A model generated the notes under the pieces. That model worked only from the letters and a program-made list of their open reading frames with translations. It did no database searches and was not told where the DNA came from. The position numbers and the translations under genes are program-made. Source: Cytospora piceicola (lineage: Eukaryota; Ascomycota; Sordariomycetes; Diaporthales; Cytosporaceae). Taken from it: a stretch of DNA of 64,000 nucleotides. The stretch is taken from the NCBI GenBank assembly GCA_023375675.1, contig JALQBC010000008.1, positions 372,001 to 436,000 of the forward strand, in the 5' to 3' direction. Each line of letters starts with the position of its first letter. The stretch's first letter is position 1. Positions 43,163-55,077 of the stretch are shown here, one piece after another.

Positions 43163-46100
43163 ATGACCAGTAATACTGCTGACTCAGTACTCGGACTCGT
43201 GGGGGTAGAGGGTTCTTTACGGCGAAGCGTTCACGGAGAGTTCGGTATCCAGTCTCGTGAGGAAGCGCTTGCGAGCTGTGATAGCTCCGACACAACATGC
43301 GCCATTGAAGTGAAGCCATCGTTCTCTTGGGCCTCCCAGGGGGTAGCCTCTGATGGGATGACACTTTTTGGGGCCTCGGAGCTGAAACAGATGTTGACGG
43401 AAGTTGAACGACTCGAGCGTAACTATTCAAAGATGGCGCGACATCAACGATTGAGTCGAGCTATCAAACAGATCGTCCAGTTTTGCACGAAATTTGCACC
43501 ATCACTGGATGTCATCACTCAAGCCGCGGGCGGGTACGCGCAAATTATCTGGGGACCGTTCAGAGCGCTTCTAGCAGTACGTCAACGCGTGCTGGGAAAA
43601 TGGGCTCAGCTAAGATGTCACAGGTTGCAGAGACGTCTGTCGCGCGTTTTCATCTCATCAAAACAACCGTTGCCAGAATCGGAGACATTCTGTCGATCTC
43701 AGAACAGTTCGAAAGCTTATTCGCGTCTGACATGAGAGTGGCAGACAGACTAGTTGAAGTTTATGCCGAGCTTCATGGTTTCATGCAGATACTTCTTGAA
43801 GCAGTAAAGAAAAAAGGCAAGATCAAAGAGCACAAAGCTGTATACCTGGCTGACTGTGAAACAGCGTGGCGAAGACTTATCCGAAGCATGGCGCTCTCAG
43901 TCGACGATGACTTCAGGGAGAATATCGAACGTCTCCAGCGATGCATGCAAAACCTCCGTGACGAGATCCAAGTGGCTCATATGAAACACGTGGAATCCTC
44001 TCAAAGGGATCTCCAGTCTGGAATGTCGATATCCCTTCGGCACAACTCCGACCTCATCACCTTTGCGAAGCACCAAGAACAAGAAGGTTCGTATAATTTG
44101 CAACATTCTGTGACGAATATTGGGTGACGAGGAAAGATGGTACAAACTGACATGTTCAACGAAGCATTCCTCAAGGCTGTGACGTTATGGCTGGACCCTG
44201 TCGATCTGTCGAACGACTTGAGCAGAGCACAAGCGAAATGCAGCCCCGACACTGGATTGTGGCTGCTCAACCACCAAATCTATAAGAGTTGGAAAGAACC
44301 CACCGATTCCACGTCCAGGTTCATGGCCATGTTTGGCCGTTCAGGCTCTGGAAAAACTGTACTAGCCGCCAAGCTAATCGGAGACGTTCGACTAATCGCT
44401 GGAAAGGCCGTCGTCCCGCCGGTGATCACCTACTTCTTCTGCCATGCCGAAGAAGGTGACAAACGGACTGCGACAGATATCAGCGCTACGATTCTTTTTC
44501 AGATAATCCGCCAGTGTTCAGTTGTTCAGCCTACGTTGAAGCAAGCTTATGAGACGGCCATGAAATATGGTGAATCAAAAAGATCGGATCATAAGAGCCT
44601 GGTTTCCATCATCAGAGAGATATCACAATCCCTTCACAGCATGTACGTGATAATCGACGGGCTTGACGAGTGCGATCATCCAATACAGATCGCCCAACTA
44701 TTCCTGGAATTGGCCTCGGATGTACCGTCCATCCGTGTGCTATGCTCCTGTAGGCCAACTCAACCCTTACGGGATGCTTTCCGAGACGTCTCAACTGTCA
44801 GTTTGGAACCGGCACTGGTGAAAGCGGACATCGATCTGTACTTGTCAAGGGAGCTCAGCAAACTACCAGCTTCGGATCATTTACGAGATAATGCTCTAAG
44901 GAGATTGTCTGAGGCTTCGGCGGGGATGTTCCTGTATGCTTCACTCAGCATTCCGGCCTTAAAAACGGCTGTTGATCCACATGGGATATCAAGAGCCCTG
45001 GATACCCTTCCTGCAGGGATCAATGGTGTCTATGTGAACCTTTTGAAGCGTTTGTCACTTGAATCCGCCGACAGACGCCTTCTTGCTTGCGACGTCTTCT
45101 CATGGGTGTGCTGTAGTGAACGACTGCTGAGTTGGGCTGAGCTGGAGCACGCTCTCTCGTGGGATATTGGCATTGGCGATTTTACTGAGGTTCGGAGACC
45201 TTTCAAATCTGTTGTTATCGATATCTGTGCACCTTTGGTCGAGTACGACGAAGAACGAGACGTCTTCATGGTGACTCACCATTCGGTAACAGAGTTTCTG
45301 TGCAGCGCCGGTTGGCAGACTGAGATGTGTCATGATGAAGCCCAGTTCCTGGTTGACAAAGCCCGAGCAAACGGGTCCATGAGCCAGCGACTCATTCGCG
45401 CTCTTATGCATCCAGAGGTTGCCCGGAACGTGTACTTGGAGACGCACCAGAATCCTCTCGTGGAATACGCAACCATGTACTGGTGTTCTCATCTATCTGC
45501 CTCCAAGAGGGAAGAAGTCCTTGTCGAACAAGTTGAAGGCTTCCAATCGGACCCTCACAAACGCCTGATCTGGATTGTCCGGTACTTCGTTTTGAACAGG
45601 GATTCGCTGCCGTTACCCCGAGTCATCACCCTTCAGACAATGGTGAAGAAGTGGATCCAGCTTCCTCCTGGGCCAGGAGGCCTTTGTGTGGAGGATCTGG
45701 CCGACATCCATTTGGCATTACTGGCTCTTGATCGATTGGGACAGCCAGACAGTCATAATGTCCCAATCTCCACGTTCGAGAGACTGATATATGTCCGAGA
45801 CCTGGTACGAGGATACAGCATGGCTGGAGAGCTATCGAGGGGGATCGAGCTGTTCTCGAAAGCACTACTTTCGACCAGAGAAACCTTTGGCGCGGAATGC
45901 CTGTCTTCTGCTTGGATCCTCAATAGCTTGGGACTCTTGCATGATCAACGTCATGAGACCGAATTGGCCATAGATGTGCAGTTGCAGGCGCTCTCCATCC
46001 AAGAGAAGCACTTGCCGCCTGGTCATATCGACCAGACCAACACGATCAACGAGCTGGGACGCCTGTATAGGCATCTGGGAAGGTACGAAGAGGCCGAGAG

Positions 46101-46611
46101 ATACCATCGTGAGGCTTTAAGCACTCTCCGCTCCGCGTTCCCCGAGACAGACATGCAGGTTATCTGGACGATCAATACTCTCGGACGCTGCCTGCAGAAA
46201 AGCGGACGGCCATCTGAGGCCTTGGACCTCCACAGGCAGGCGCTGCTAGTGATGAGAGAGAGTCTGGGGGAAGACCATGCGCATGCTATTTGGACCCTCG
46301 GGGACATTGCAAGGTGTCAGAGGGACTTGGGTATGCTGGGAGAAGCAATAATGACGCTTGAGGAGGCTCTGGAGCGCAGGATCAGGGTTCTGGGGTCCAG
46401 CCATCTAGACACCTTATGGTCCATGAATGACTTGGGACTGTTGTTTGAAGAGACGAACGAGACGTGTCAAGCCGGAGAATTGCACCTACGCGCATATCGT
46501 GGTCAGTTAGAGGCGCTTGGAGACCACCACCCTTTTACGCAATGGAGTCGACAGAAGGTGGAGAAGTTGGGTCAGAATGTGATACCGGAATTGGAACAGA
46601 AGGGTAGATAG
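43163..46611 (+). CDS. DUF7708-NACHT-TPR STAND (NLR-like) protein
   Basis: Three exons, 43163-43576, 43624-44086 and 44132-46611, give 1118 aa. The introns are very short (47 and 45 nt), but splicing them preserves conserved frames. N-terminal region about 100-290 is helical and has SLDVITQAAGGYAQIIWGPF, the DUF7708 pattern, continued by VARIGDILSISEQFESLF. The NACHT domain follows: P-loop GRSGSGKT (residues 361-368), Walker B YVIIDGLDECDHP (about 464-476), and the sensor-like RVLCSCRPTQPLRDAF. From about 858 to the end are kinesin-light-chain-type tetratricopeptide repeats (TINELGRLYRHLGRYEEAER; LGRCLQKSGRPSEALDLHRQ). Fungal proteins of this build act as intracellular switches in non-self recognition and cell death. 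This one lacks an enzymatic N-terminal domain; the divergent hydrolase next door may supply it (inference). Confidence 0.86.
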
Positions 46612-48569
46612 GTTGAGGCTACGGAGTACGTCTGCATCTTTCAGAGGTCTGTATTTGGCAGAGACGATGCACGTGAGATCCAAGAAATCCAACATTGAAA
46701 AACCCTAACCCATGTCGCCTATTTACTGTCATCCTCCGTTATCGCCGCTCGTTGAGATGTGACACCCCACAGCTAGAAGCTTATCGCTATCTATCAGTAT
46801 GACATCTTATCTCCGTCTCATCACTCGGTCACCCCCGAAAGCCTCTCTCGTCTCCGGCCGGAAAAACTTGATGATGGACCTTGACTGAACCGACTGCTTT
46901 TCAATCAGCCTGGGCACCTGCTATGTATATGCTCAAGATCTCGAGGTAGAGCAAGGCACTCGCAAACCGACTGGAGCAGAGCAAGACCAGACCCTTGAAG
47001 CGCTCTCCTGCGAGTCTTCGGATATTCTGGGTCCTTGTCCTCAGGCTCTCGGCTGCAAACCACCAAGATTGGTTCGCATTGAAAGTGGCTCAGGGAGGCT
47101 TGAAGGATGCTGATCTCAGCTGACGCCTTCAAGTGTTCCGCCCGAGTAAATAGGTAGCCTGCAATTATCCCGCACCTAGAGACATCCCCGCCTTGGGAGC
47201 CCTCAACACACACCACCCAAAAGCCAAGGCCGTACGTCCTCATTCGAGGTACCGGTATCTCAAGGGGGCTTTCACTCTTTGCAACCATCACACTTCCCCG
47301 GATTACTACCATTGGTGGACCCGGCAGATCGTTCATCATGACCCCACCCGCGCCCCGGTAGACACAAGAGCCCGTTGATAAGCCACATAACCGCGGGGTC
47401 CATTCTCTTCTTGGCACATTTGGACTTGATGCCTGCTATCGAGCAGGAAAAGACGCAGTGTCAACCTTCTTTTATTTGATGGTCTCCTGCGCCATACGGT
47501 CGTGCCGTTCCAGCCGCCGTCATATGGCTCTGTAATGCCCAGGTGTCCACCGACCTTATCTTGGGTTGTCATGCACTGGAGTCGAGCTTTCCATGGCCAT
47601 TTACCTGGATGTCAAACCTAAATATGTCACTGATAGCTGGAGGGCAAACCACTAACCCATAAACGTGTGTTATCCGGCTATCTATGGACCTGTATGTGAC
47701 GGGCAATTAGTGTACAATCTGCAGCCTCCACAGGTTCATCCTATCTCCCTCTAATTACTGTAGGTCCTCCCTTCCACGGGCTCTTGCAGCCAGTGAATGC
47801 ATGTTGCTGTCCTTGGGGCATCTTGCCAAGCTTACAGGGCACAGGGATCAATTTTGCCAGTGGAGGCTACCTGTGGAGGGGATCAACAACACTGGGTGCT
47901 ATAGGTGAATCTCTGTGCGATATGAAGTCCTCATCTTCCATCGACCTGATTCTCAAGGTCTTCGAACAAATCGGTAGGCCTTGTCTTATGGCCTCAGCTG
48001 GCAATATTGATCCCTGTGCCCTGTACTTTGTATGTACGGTAAGATGTCATCTGGCAGCATACTGTACAGGCTTCCCAGCCATTGACGACCCACCATTGCA
48101 ACCTTCCAAGGGTGTTCGAACCTTGCATGTCTCCGCAACCTCTGCCAATCTGGCCCGCCTCGGCTCCTGACCGCGACAACTAATGCACCCCTACACCTAC
48201 ATAGGGAGTGCCATCCGAGCTAACGGAGGCTATCTTCATATTGCTTAGCCATGCTGATAAGATCCGGCCTAATTGCTACTATTGAGCATGACGGTGCTGT
48301 GTGGGGCGAGCCTTTTCAAGGCCATCCTGCTACGCAATGCAATAACGTGAGACAAAGCGCTAGGGCAACAAGATCTTACTGTTTGGTGGCGCCTTGGTCC
48401 AGGCTTCTATATCTCCGGCACCGTTTGTGGTGTTGGATTCAAGGTAGATAAATGCTCGGCGGCCGCCTTGATATTCTCCTTGTACACTTCCTACACTCCA
48501 ACCTCGACACCATCATCCCGAGCAGGCTTCATTGCTGTGCTCCCATAGAGGCAAGCAACAGTCAACAAC
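46612..48569. other. Intergenic, no convincing gene
   Basis: About 2 kb. AAACCCTAA (a telo-box-like word) occurs near 46700. A minus-strand frame at 46905-47417 is open for 170 codons but has no recognisable domain or splice support. The 3' part should contain the amine oxidase promoter. Confidence 0.5.
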
Positions 48570-51178
48570 ATGAGACTCTCACAGGGCGTTTCAGCCTCTT
48601 CGGCTGTCACCCTCTCCCTTGCTACCCTCAGCCTATTTGCTCAGGACGTCTTTGCTCGGCCTTCGCCTGAGCCCAAGGCGTCATGGGTGCGGAAGGGCCA
48701 TGGTCGGAAAGCCATTTCTGACGTTCTGAAGGGAAAGAGAGACCTTCAAAGGTCAATGATTGTCTCTCGCAATGAGAGCACCTCTTGCGCCGGGACTCTG
48801 CCCGCCGAAATCACCGCGCCCAAGGAGAACGTGTGGAGTGAAATGGCCGACACTGATGCCGCTGCCGTTGCGGCTTGGCTATTTGCCCAGCCCGAGTTCA
48901 ACTTGACTGTCACGGAGAATGCTACTGCGTGGGACAACTCAGTGTAAGTCACTGACCCGTTGTGAGAACCGACAAGATGGATGTGAGGCTAACAGGAACC
49001 AGTATTCTCATCGAGGCAATCCAACCTAATAAGACAGATGCTTTGGCGTACATTGATGGAAACTCGACTACGCCCAAGAAGTGGGCAAAGGTCATCTTGG
49101 ACGTAAGGGCCACTGAGGAGCCACATTTCCAGGAGATCATGGTTGGGCCGCTGCCCCTCCGCAACGGCTCGGTCACTTGGCAACCCCTGACCTACCCATT
49201 GACCAAAGACAATGAAGGAAAGGTGCGAAACCTTGAGGCCGACAGTGATGACAAGCTGTACACCGACTGGATTTACCCCATTAGCGCCTCCATCGCCGAC
49301 ATCACGCTCGACCTTTGGAACGGCACCTCTCTTGGCCTGGACAACGACACCCTGGACATCTGGGGCATTGATCCTCTCTGGCAGGAAGATGGAAGGATCA
49401 TCCGTTGGGACACCTTCTGGAACTTGCCTGGAGACTTCTACGATACCGAGACTCTCTCGCCGCTGGGTCTGTTCTTCAAGTCCGACGTCACCGGTCGCGA
49501 CCCCAGCAAGTGGAAGCTCGAGGGATGGCTGTACAACAACATCTTCTACGAGACTACCGAGGACTTCCGCAATGCTTACTGGAGCGAAGGCTTCGAGAAG
49601 CTCGGTGCCAACGTTGAAGGAGACTGGGGGCGAACAAACCGGCAGGGTCCCGTCTTGCCCATGGATACTCTAAACCCACCAACCATGGTCGCCCCAGCTG
49701 GTTCGCGTTTCGGGCTCGACGCAGAGCAGAAATATGTCGAATGGATGGACTTCAGCTTTTACATTGGCTTCTCCCGGGACACTGGAATCTCTCTGCACGA
49801 CATCCGCTACAAGGGCGAGCGGTTGGTCTACGAATTAAAACTTCAGGAAGCATTGGCATTGTATGCGGGTGCCGACCCCGTTCAGTCTGGCACGTCCTAT
49901 CTCGACTCTTATTACGGCTTCGGTCCGTACGCCTTTGAGTTGATCCCCAATGGGTATGACTGTCCTTCCTATGCTACATATCTCAACTCTTCCTTCTACG
50001 TTGACGAGACAACGCACACCCATATCAACAGCATCTGTCTGTTCGAATACGCCGCCGACTTCCCGATTCAGCGGCACAGCAACAGCAAGTACGTCTCGGC
50101 GACGAAAAACACGTACTTCTCCGTGCGCGCGGTGTCCACTGTTGGCAATTACGACTATATGTTTACGTACTCGTTCTACATGGACGGTTCCATCAGTGTG
50201 GAAGTCCGCGCTTCGGGTTATATCCAGTCCGCCTTCTTTGCGCATAACGAGGACTATGGCTTCCAGATCCATGACCAGCTCAGCGGATCGATGCACGACC
50301 ACGTTCTGAACTGGAAGGTTGACTTGGACATCCTCGGGACGGATAACTCCATCGAACTCATGAAGCAGGTACCCGTGACGACGTCCTACCCCTGGTCCGG
50401 AAACAAGACTCGCAACACGATGAAGCTGGAGCGTTCCTTCGTCGAGACTGAGGACGACTCTCGGCTTAACTGGGACTCCAATGCCCAGACTCAGGTACTT
50501 ATTGTCAACCAGGACGAGAAAAACAAGTACGGAGTAAATCGTGGATACCGCATCCTGCCTTCAGCCGGAACTGCGCACTTGGTTGCGAAAGACAGCAGCA
50601 ACTTAGTGAATGCTGCTCACTGGGCAGAGTATGATGTGCAGATCACCAAGCAGAAGGATACGGAACCGAGAGGTGGGCACGCCTACAACTCTCAGGACGT
50701 GTTGGACCCACCCATCAACTTCGCCAACTTCTTCGATGGAGAAAGTCTTGTGCAGGAGGACCTGGTCGTCTGGGTCAACCTGGGAATGCACCACAGTAAG
50801 TCGAGCAAATTATTCAGACCTGCATCTCGCCTTTCATCTCGAAGACCTAACCATGCTAACTTGGGACTAATAGTACCGCACACTGGCGACTTGCCCAACA
50901 CTGTCTTCACGACCGCGCATTCCGGGTTCCAGCTGATGCCTTCAAACTACTTCGAGATAGACCAGAGCCGTAACACGGTCAACATGGTGCGCATCGAGTA
51001 CGAGGACGGCGTCACGACTGGGGTGGAGACGTTCGGATCTCAACAAGCGAGTGACACTTGCGCGATCAGCTACACGCCAACAGAGGTCGACTTGTGGGAC
51101 TACAAGGGCGACGTTGTCGTCCGTAAATTTCCCTACTCACCTAATGACTTCTACTACGAGGTAGATTCTATTGTTTGA
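48570..51178 (+). CDS. Secreted copper amine oxidase
   Basis: Three exons, 48570-48943, 49003-50795 and 50874-51178, give 823 aa. It oxidises primary amines to aldehyde, ammonia and hydrogen peroxide using copper and a topaquinone (TPQ) cofactor made from its own Tyr. The TPQ motif TVGNYDY (precursor Tyr at about residue 508) and the base Asp in DSYYGFG (about 426) are present. Copper ligands are MHDH (His 556 and 558) and a third His in GMHHIPHTG, a motif completed only after splicing intron 2. An N-terminal signal peptide (LSQGVSASSAVTLSLATLSL) and many N-x-S/T sites indicate secretion, as in the large extracellular fungal/animal-type subgroup. A dibasic GKRDLQR may be a processing site. 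Acceptor 49002 was chosen for frame over the AG at 48993-48994. Confidence 0.93.
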
Positions 51179-51578
51179 GAGGAATCAAAAAAGACGGACG
51201 GTGAATGTCGATGGGTCTTGATGTTGAAGATGGCTTTTGTCCGACCATTGGGGGGGGGGTGTGGTGTCATTGAACGTCACTAGGGTTCGGGTTGATTATA
51301 TAAGACAGCAAACCTCGTAATCCCTAACCCCAAAAGGGGGAAAATCATCTAGTGAGACCTTGAGATTTTTGACGGAGTAAATATAAATCAATTGACCCCA
51401 CGTTGATAAAACTGTGGTACTACATACAAACTGTCAGCGACAACTTCGTCGAAGTCTTATTGGGGGTTTTCCTTCCGGTTTTGGTTCTCTTGTATATACA
51501 AGACTGAACGGATATTATATAGCACGACCACGGTGCCAGGTGCATGATTTGACCAACTTCTGCAACTCAGGCCTCCCT
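51179..51578. other. Convergent intergenic region
   Basis: 400 bp between two converging genes, holding both 3' ends. It contains a 10-base G run at about 51250-51259 and a CCCTAACCCC word near 51321. Confidence 0.5.
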
Positions 51579-53079
51579 CTACTCCCTTCTCTTATTCAAA
51601 TTGGACAGTGCCAGCCATAGAATAAGCAGCGCTCCCAGAAGCGCCAAGGTGATGGGCTGTAGAACGCCAACGCCCTTGGACTGGGCGATGGCACCGACAG
51701 CGAACGGCAGGATGGCTGCACCACTTCCCCCAAAGGCAATAGCGAAGCCGATAGTGCTGACGTGAAGGTGTCTCGGCAGTGATCTTGTAGCGGCGACCAC
51801 GGCGGCTGGGAAAAGAGGCCCGAAGAAGAAGCCCTGGAGGGCGACGGCGACGGCAGAGACGAAGAACTGTGGAACGAGCCAGAACAAAAGCTCGAGGCCC
51901 ATGGCTGCTGGGATATATATCTGTAAAAGAAATCTCAGAGTCTGAATGGTGCTCATGTTGTATCCAGAGTGCAGCACTCACCATGAGAGCCAGTCTATCC
52001 CCGATCCTTGGTGTTATGAAGCCAAGTACCGCCCGGCCGACGGTCAGGCCGAGCCAGAAGCCTGTGGCAACCATCCCCGAGGCAAACGCTCCTCCGTTCC
52101 GGACGTCAATCATGAACTGCACAATCCAGCCTCCCAGTGAAACCCCCACACCAAGATAGCAGAGCAGAAAGGCCGCACATAGCCAGGTGATTCGCGCAGC
52201 CGGCATCTGAAGGAGAGCCTCGCGCATGCGAGAATTCTCGGGGCTTCCTGTCGTGTTCGGATGGGCATCCCTGAATACCTTGCCCGTTTTTGTCCAGAAC
52301 ATGCTTACCGTCGCGACCATCTCTATGGCCGCGGCACCGACCATGACGTAGTAGAAAGCATACCATTCGACCTTTGCCTTGGTGATCATCGACGTGGCGA
52401 TGAGAGGAGCGAGGACGCCACCCGCGCCGTAGCAGGCGTGCAGCATGCCAAGGACCTCATTAGGGTTGTCCATGGCCCCAATCCATGCGTTCCACGCCCC
52501 ATCGCCGATACCGTTTCCGAAGCCAGCGAGCATATATACCACCACAAGGACCGCATACGGTGGGTGGAGGGAGACGATTATATAGGCGACGAGATGACAG
52601 CCAGAACAGAGAATGGCGATGCCGCGCTGGCCAAATCTTTGATGGATAGAGTTGTTGATAAATGCAGCCAGGGAGTAGCCGACGAAGGGGGAGAGGAAGA
52701 TCAACGAGACGACGGTGTATGATAGTCTGTAATATGGCCCCATGTACGGGATGATAGCTCCATATGCAGCGTCATTCATTCCCATGACGAGCAGGCTCCA
52801 GAATGCGGCCAGGACGCGACTGATATTAGATCGAGGATGGTTCCATCTCTCAGCCGGCTGGGATGCCGTTGTCGGCACTGGCAGTGGTGAGACCCGGTCA
52901 TTGGGTCCGTGTGGTTCATTCTGACTACCACGAGGGCTCGGTCTGCTGAGTGTTCGTCCTTGATGGAAAGGGGTCGGTTCGTTACTTATTGTCTGGCTCG
53001 CCGGAGATGAGAGCCTATCAATATTGTGAATAGGATTATCTCGGAGCTCAATTGTTACCGTAGAAGATCTGTTCGACAT
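51579..53079 (-). CDS. MFS transporter, FHS-like
   Basis: Two exons, 53079-51982 and 51920-51579, joined by a phase-0 61-nt intron, give 479 aa. A polar N-terminal tail of about 85 residues precedes 12 predicted helices (AAFWSLLVMGMNDAAYGAII; VVVYMLAGFGNGIGDGAWNA; MLHACYGAGGVLAPLIATSM). GMNDAAYGAIIPYMGPYY and the NGIGDGAWNAWIG helix are typical of the fucose/BSC6-like FHS group of fungal MFS. GLTVGRAVLGFITPRIGDRL is the loop between helices 8 and 9. Substrate unknown. It converges on the amine oxidase gene. The start MSNRSSTVTIEL was chosen; the frame is open 38 codons upstream but without family likeness. Confidence 0.87.
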
Positions 53080-55077
53080 GGTGACTTGAGCGCCTGTGCA
53101 GGTGTCTTGCAATGTTTGCCGAGATCCTTGAGTTGGTTCAGAGTATTGGAAGCAGTTGCAAATATGACATCGCCCGGCTTGTAGAGAACGCAACAGTCTA
53201 CCGCGCTGGATCAGGCGTTCTGCTCTTTTATCTGAGGTCCGAGTGGGAAAAATGTCGGATAAACCCTGAGTCCTACATGTGCGGTCAATTGCTTTCGCTG
53301 GTCACACGATAATGACTGACTGCCACTGCTCATATGTAGAGACTGTTTAGCCAAGAAGAGCTCTGCAAAGAACCCTGGAAAGCTGCGAAGTTTATCCGGA
53401 GGAGGACTGCAGTGAGATTCGTTACGTCTACCTGAACTTCCTAGTGTTGTTTCAAGGGGCCTATCAGCTGCATCCGCCATATACCCTTTGGCATAATGAG
53501 AAGAGCACTACGTAATCTCGGCCCGTGGTCCCGTATGTCTTCGTGCATACCTTCTTGAAGCATACCTAAGTATGTGAGAATTTTGTCAAACAGCACAGGT
53601 TGCTTCGGGTAACCTTTGTGCATCATCTTCGCATTTGCGGAAGCAAGCTTGTCAGGTGTCCTGGTAACCTCAGCCAGTCAGTCTCCCAGTCTCCCAGTAC
53701 AATCCCAAGTCTTGGATCAGAATTCTCCCAGGCCATGACCTGTTGAGATATGTCAGATTGGTATAATTCCTCCAGAACTCTATATCAAAGCCGAGCTGTC
53801 AACGATGAGCCTGAAGTGTGTCGTCTCTTGAGACCAGGTCATTGTCTGCTCACTCCCGAGGTTACAGTGTTCGTGCTTAGGTTGTCATGACTTGGACAAC
53901 AAATATCCGTTGCTGCATAGCTCCTAGGCCTACGGTTCCTTGGGTTTTAATACGTCAGCTTAATGAGCATATGATATGTATCGCGATAATTAACCCCCTC
54001 CCTTACCTCCTGTAGTGAAGGTGATTTTGTCAATAAGAAGTGGCATATCCCTCAGAGTTGAATTTGTTGCATGACCGATCGGCTTGATAAGTTGTGATAT
54101 CCAGATGTCGGATGAATGTGTCTTCATTGTGTGCAAATGTATTTGACTGACAAGCAGACAAGTTCCGCATCACAACCGCTGCTCACCCAAATGGTCTTTG
54201 TTGGCTGATCATAGCCAATAGCTTGCAACGGGGCAACGCCGTGCCGATTATGTTGATTACATGTAATCGCAGTGCCATCCTTCTGGGTACTCTTCACCAT
54301 CCTGATCCGGCACATCATTTCCTTCATTTCTCGAGTGCGTTTGCTCCTGGAGCCGTGATGGGGTCAGCCCAGGTTGATCTAACAGTGCCCGCCAAGAAAA
54401 TCATCCCCCATGATCTTTGAACTCCAACTTTCGAGATCAAACAAGAGTCCTGGTGTTGACATCCTACCCTACAACGACTGAAATCATCGTCACTGCAACT
54501 GGTAAGTTTCTTTCATCCAGAGATGTTGTCTCGTGGGTATCGAAACTGCAGTCTGTACCCCCTCGCCAGCATTGCCACCTGGGCACGAACAGGACTCATC
54601 TGTTACACTTCCTCAGAATCCATTATACATTTTCGATTTTTTATTCCTGTTTCGACGTAAAATAAGTAGATCCATGCGTCACCATAATCTACAACTGACC
54701 AGATCGTTGATCAAGGCCAAAGCTGCGGCGCACAGGCCGTGTGTATATGCAGTCTAGAAGTACGGAGGCCAACGTCGACCATCACCGGACCGTATGCTCA
54801 AATACGGGTCCCACGCCATTCAGAAGTAGGCCTGCCGTGTAATAAAAATCCCTAATGCACACCGAAGAAAAGGGGTGTGCGCATAAAAGAACTTGAAGAG
54901 AAAAGTCTATAACACAGTCATGAGCAACGTACAAATCGGTCATGAACTTGCTCCTGATGTAACCCTTCCCTTCGTATAACCATCTCCAACATAATCTTAA
55001 CATCATCAAAAACTCCGAGCCAAGATGATAGACTCCAGACGAACAACTCTCTCGTTAATTGCATGCTGCGTATATGT
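53080..55077. other. Intergenic, no gene seen
   Basis: 2 kb between two minus-strand genes. It holds the promoter of the FHS-like transporter (near 53080) and the 3' flank of the next gene. Frames such as 54223-54420 and 54417-54665 look like chance. Confidence 0.55.

Noticed and set aside
46905..47417. 170-codon minus-strand frame
   Set aside because: Moderately long but without recognisable domain, intron support or a convincing start; kept as unassigned spacer.
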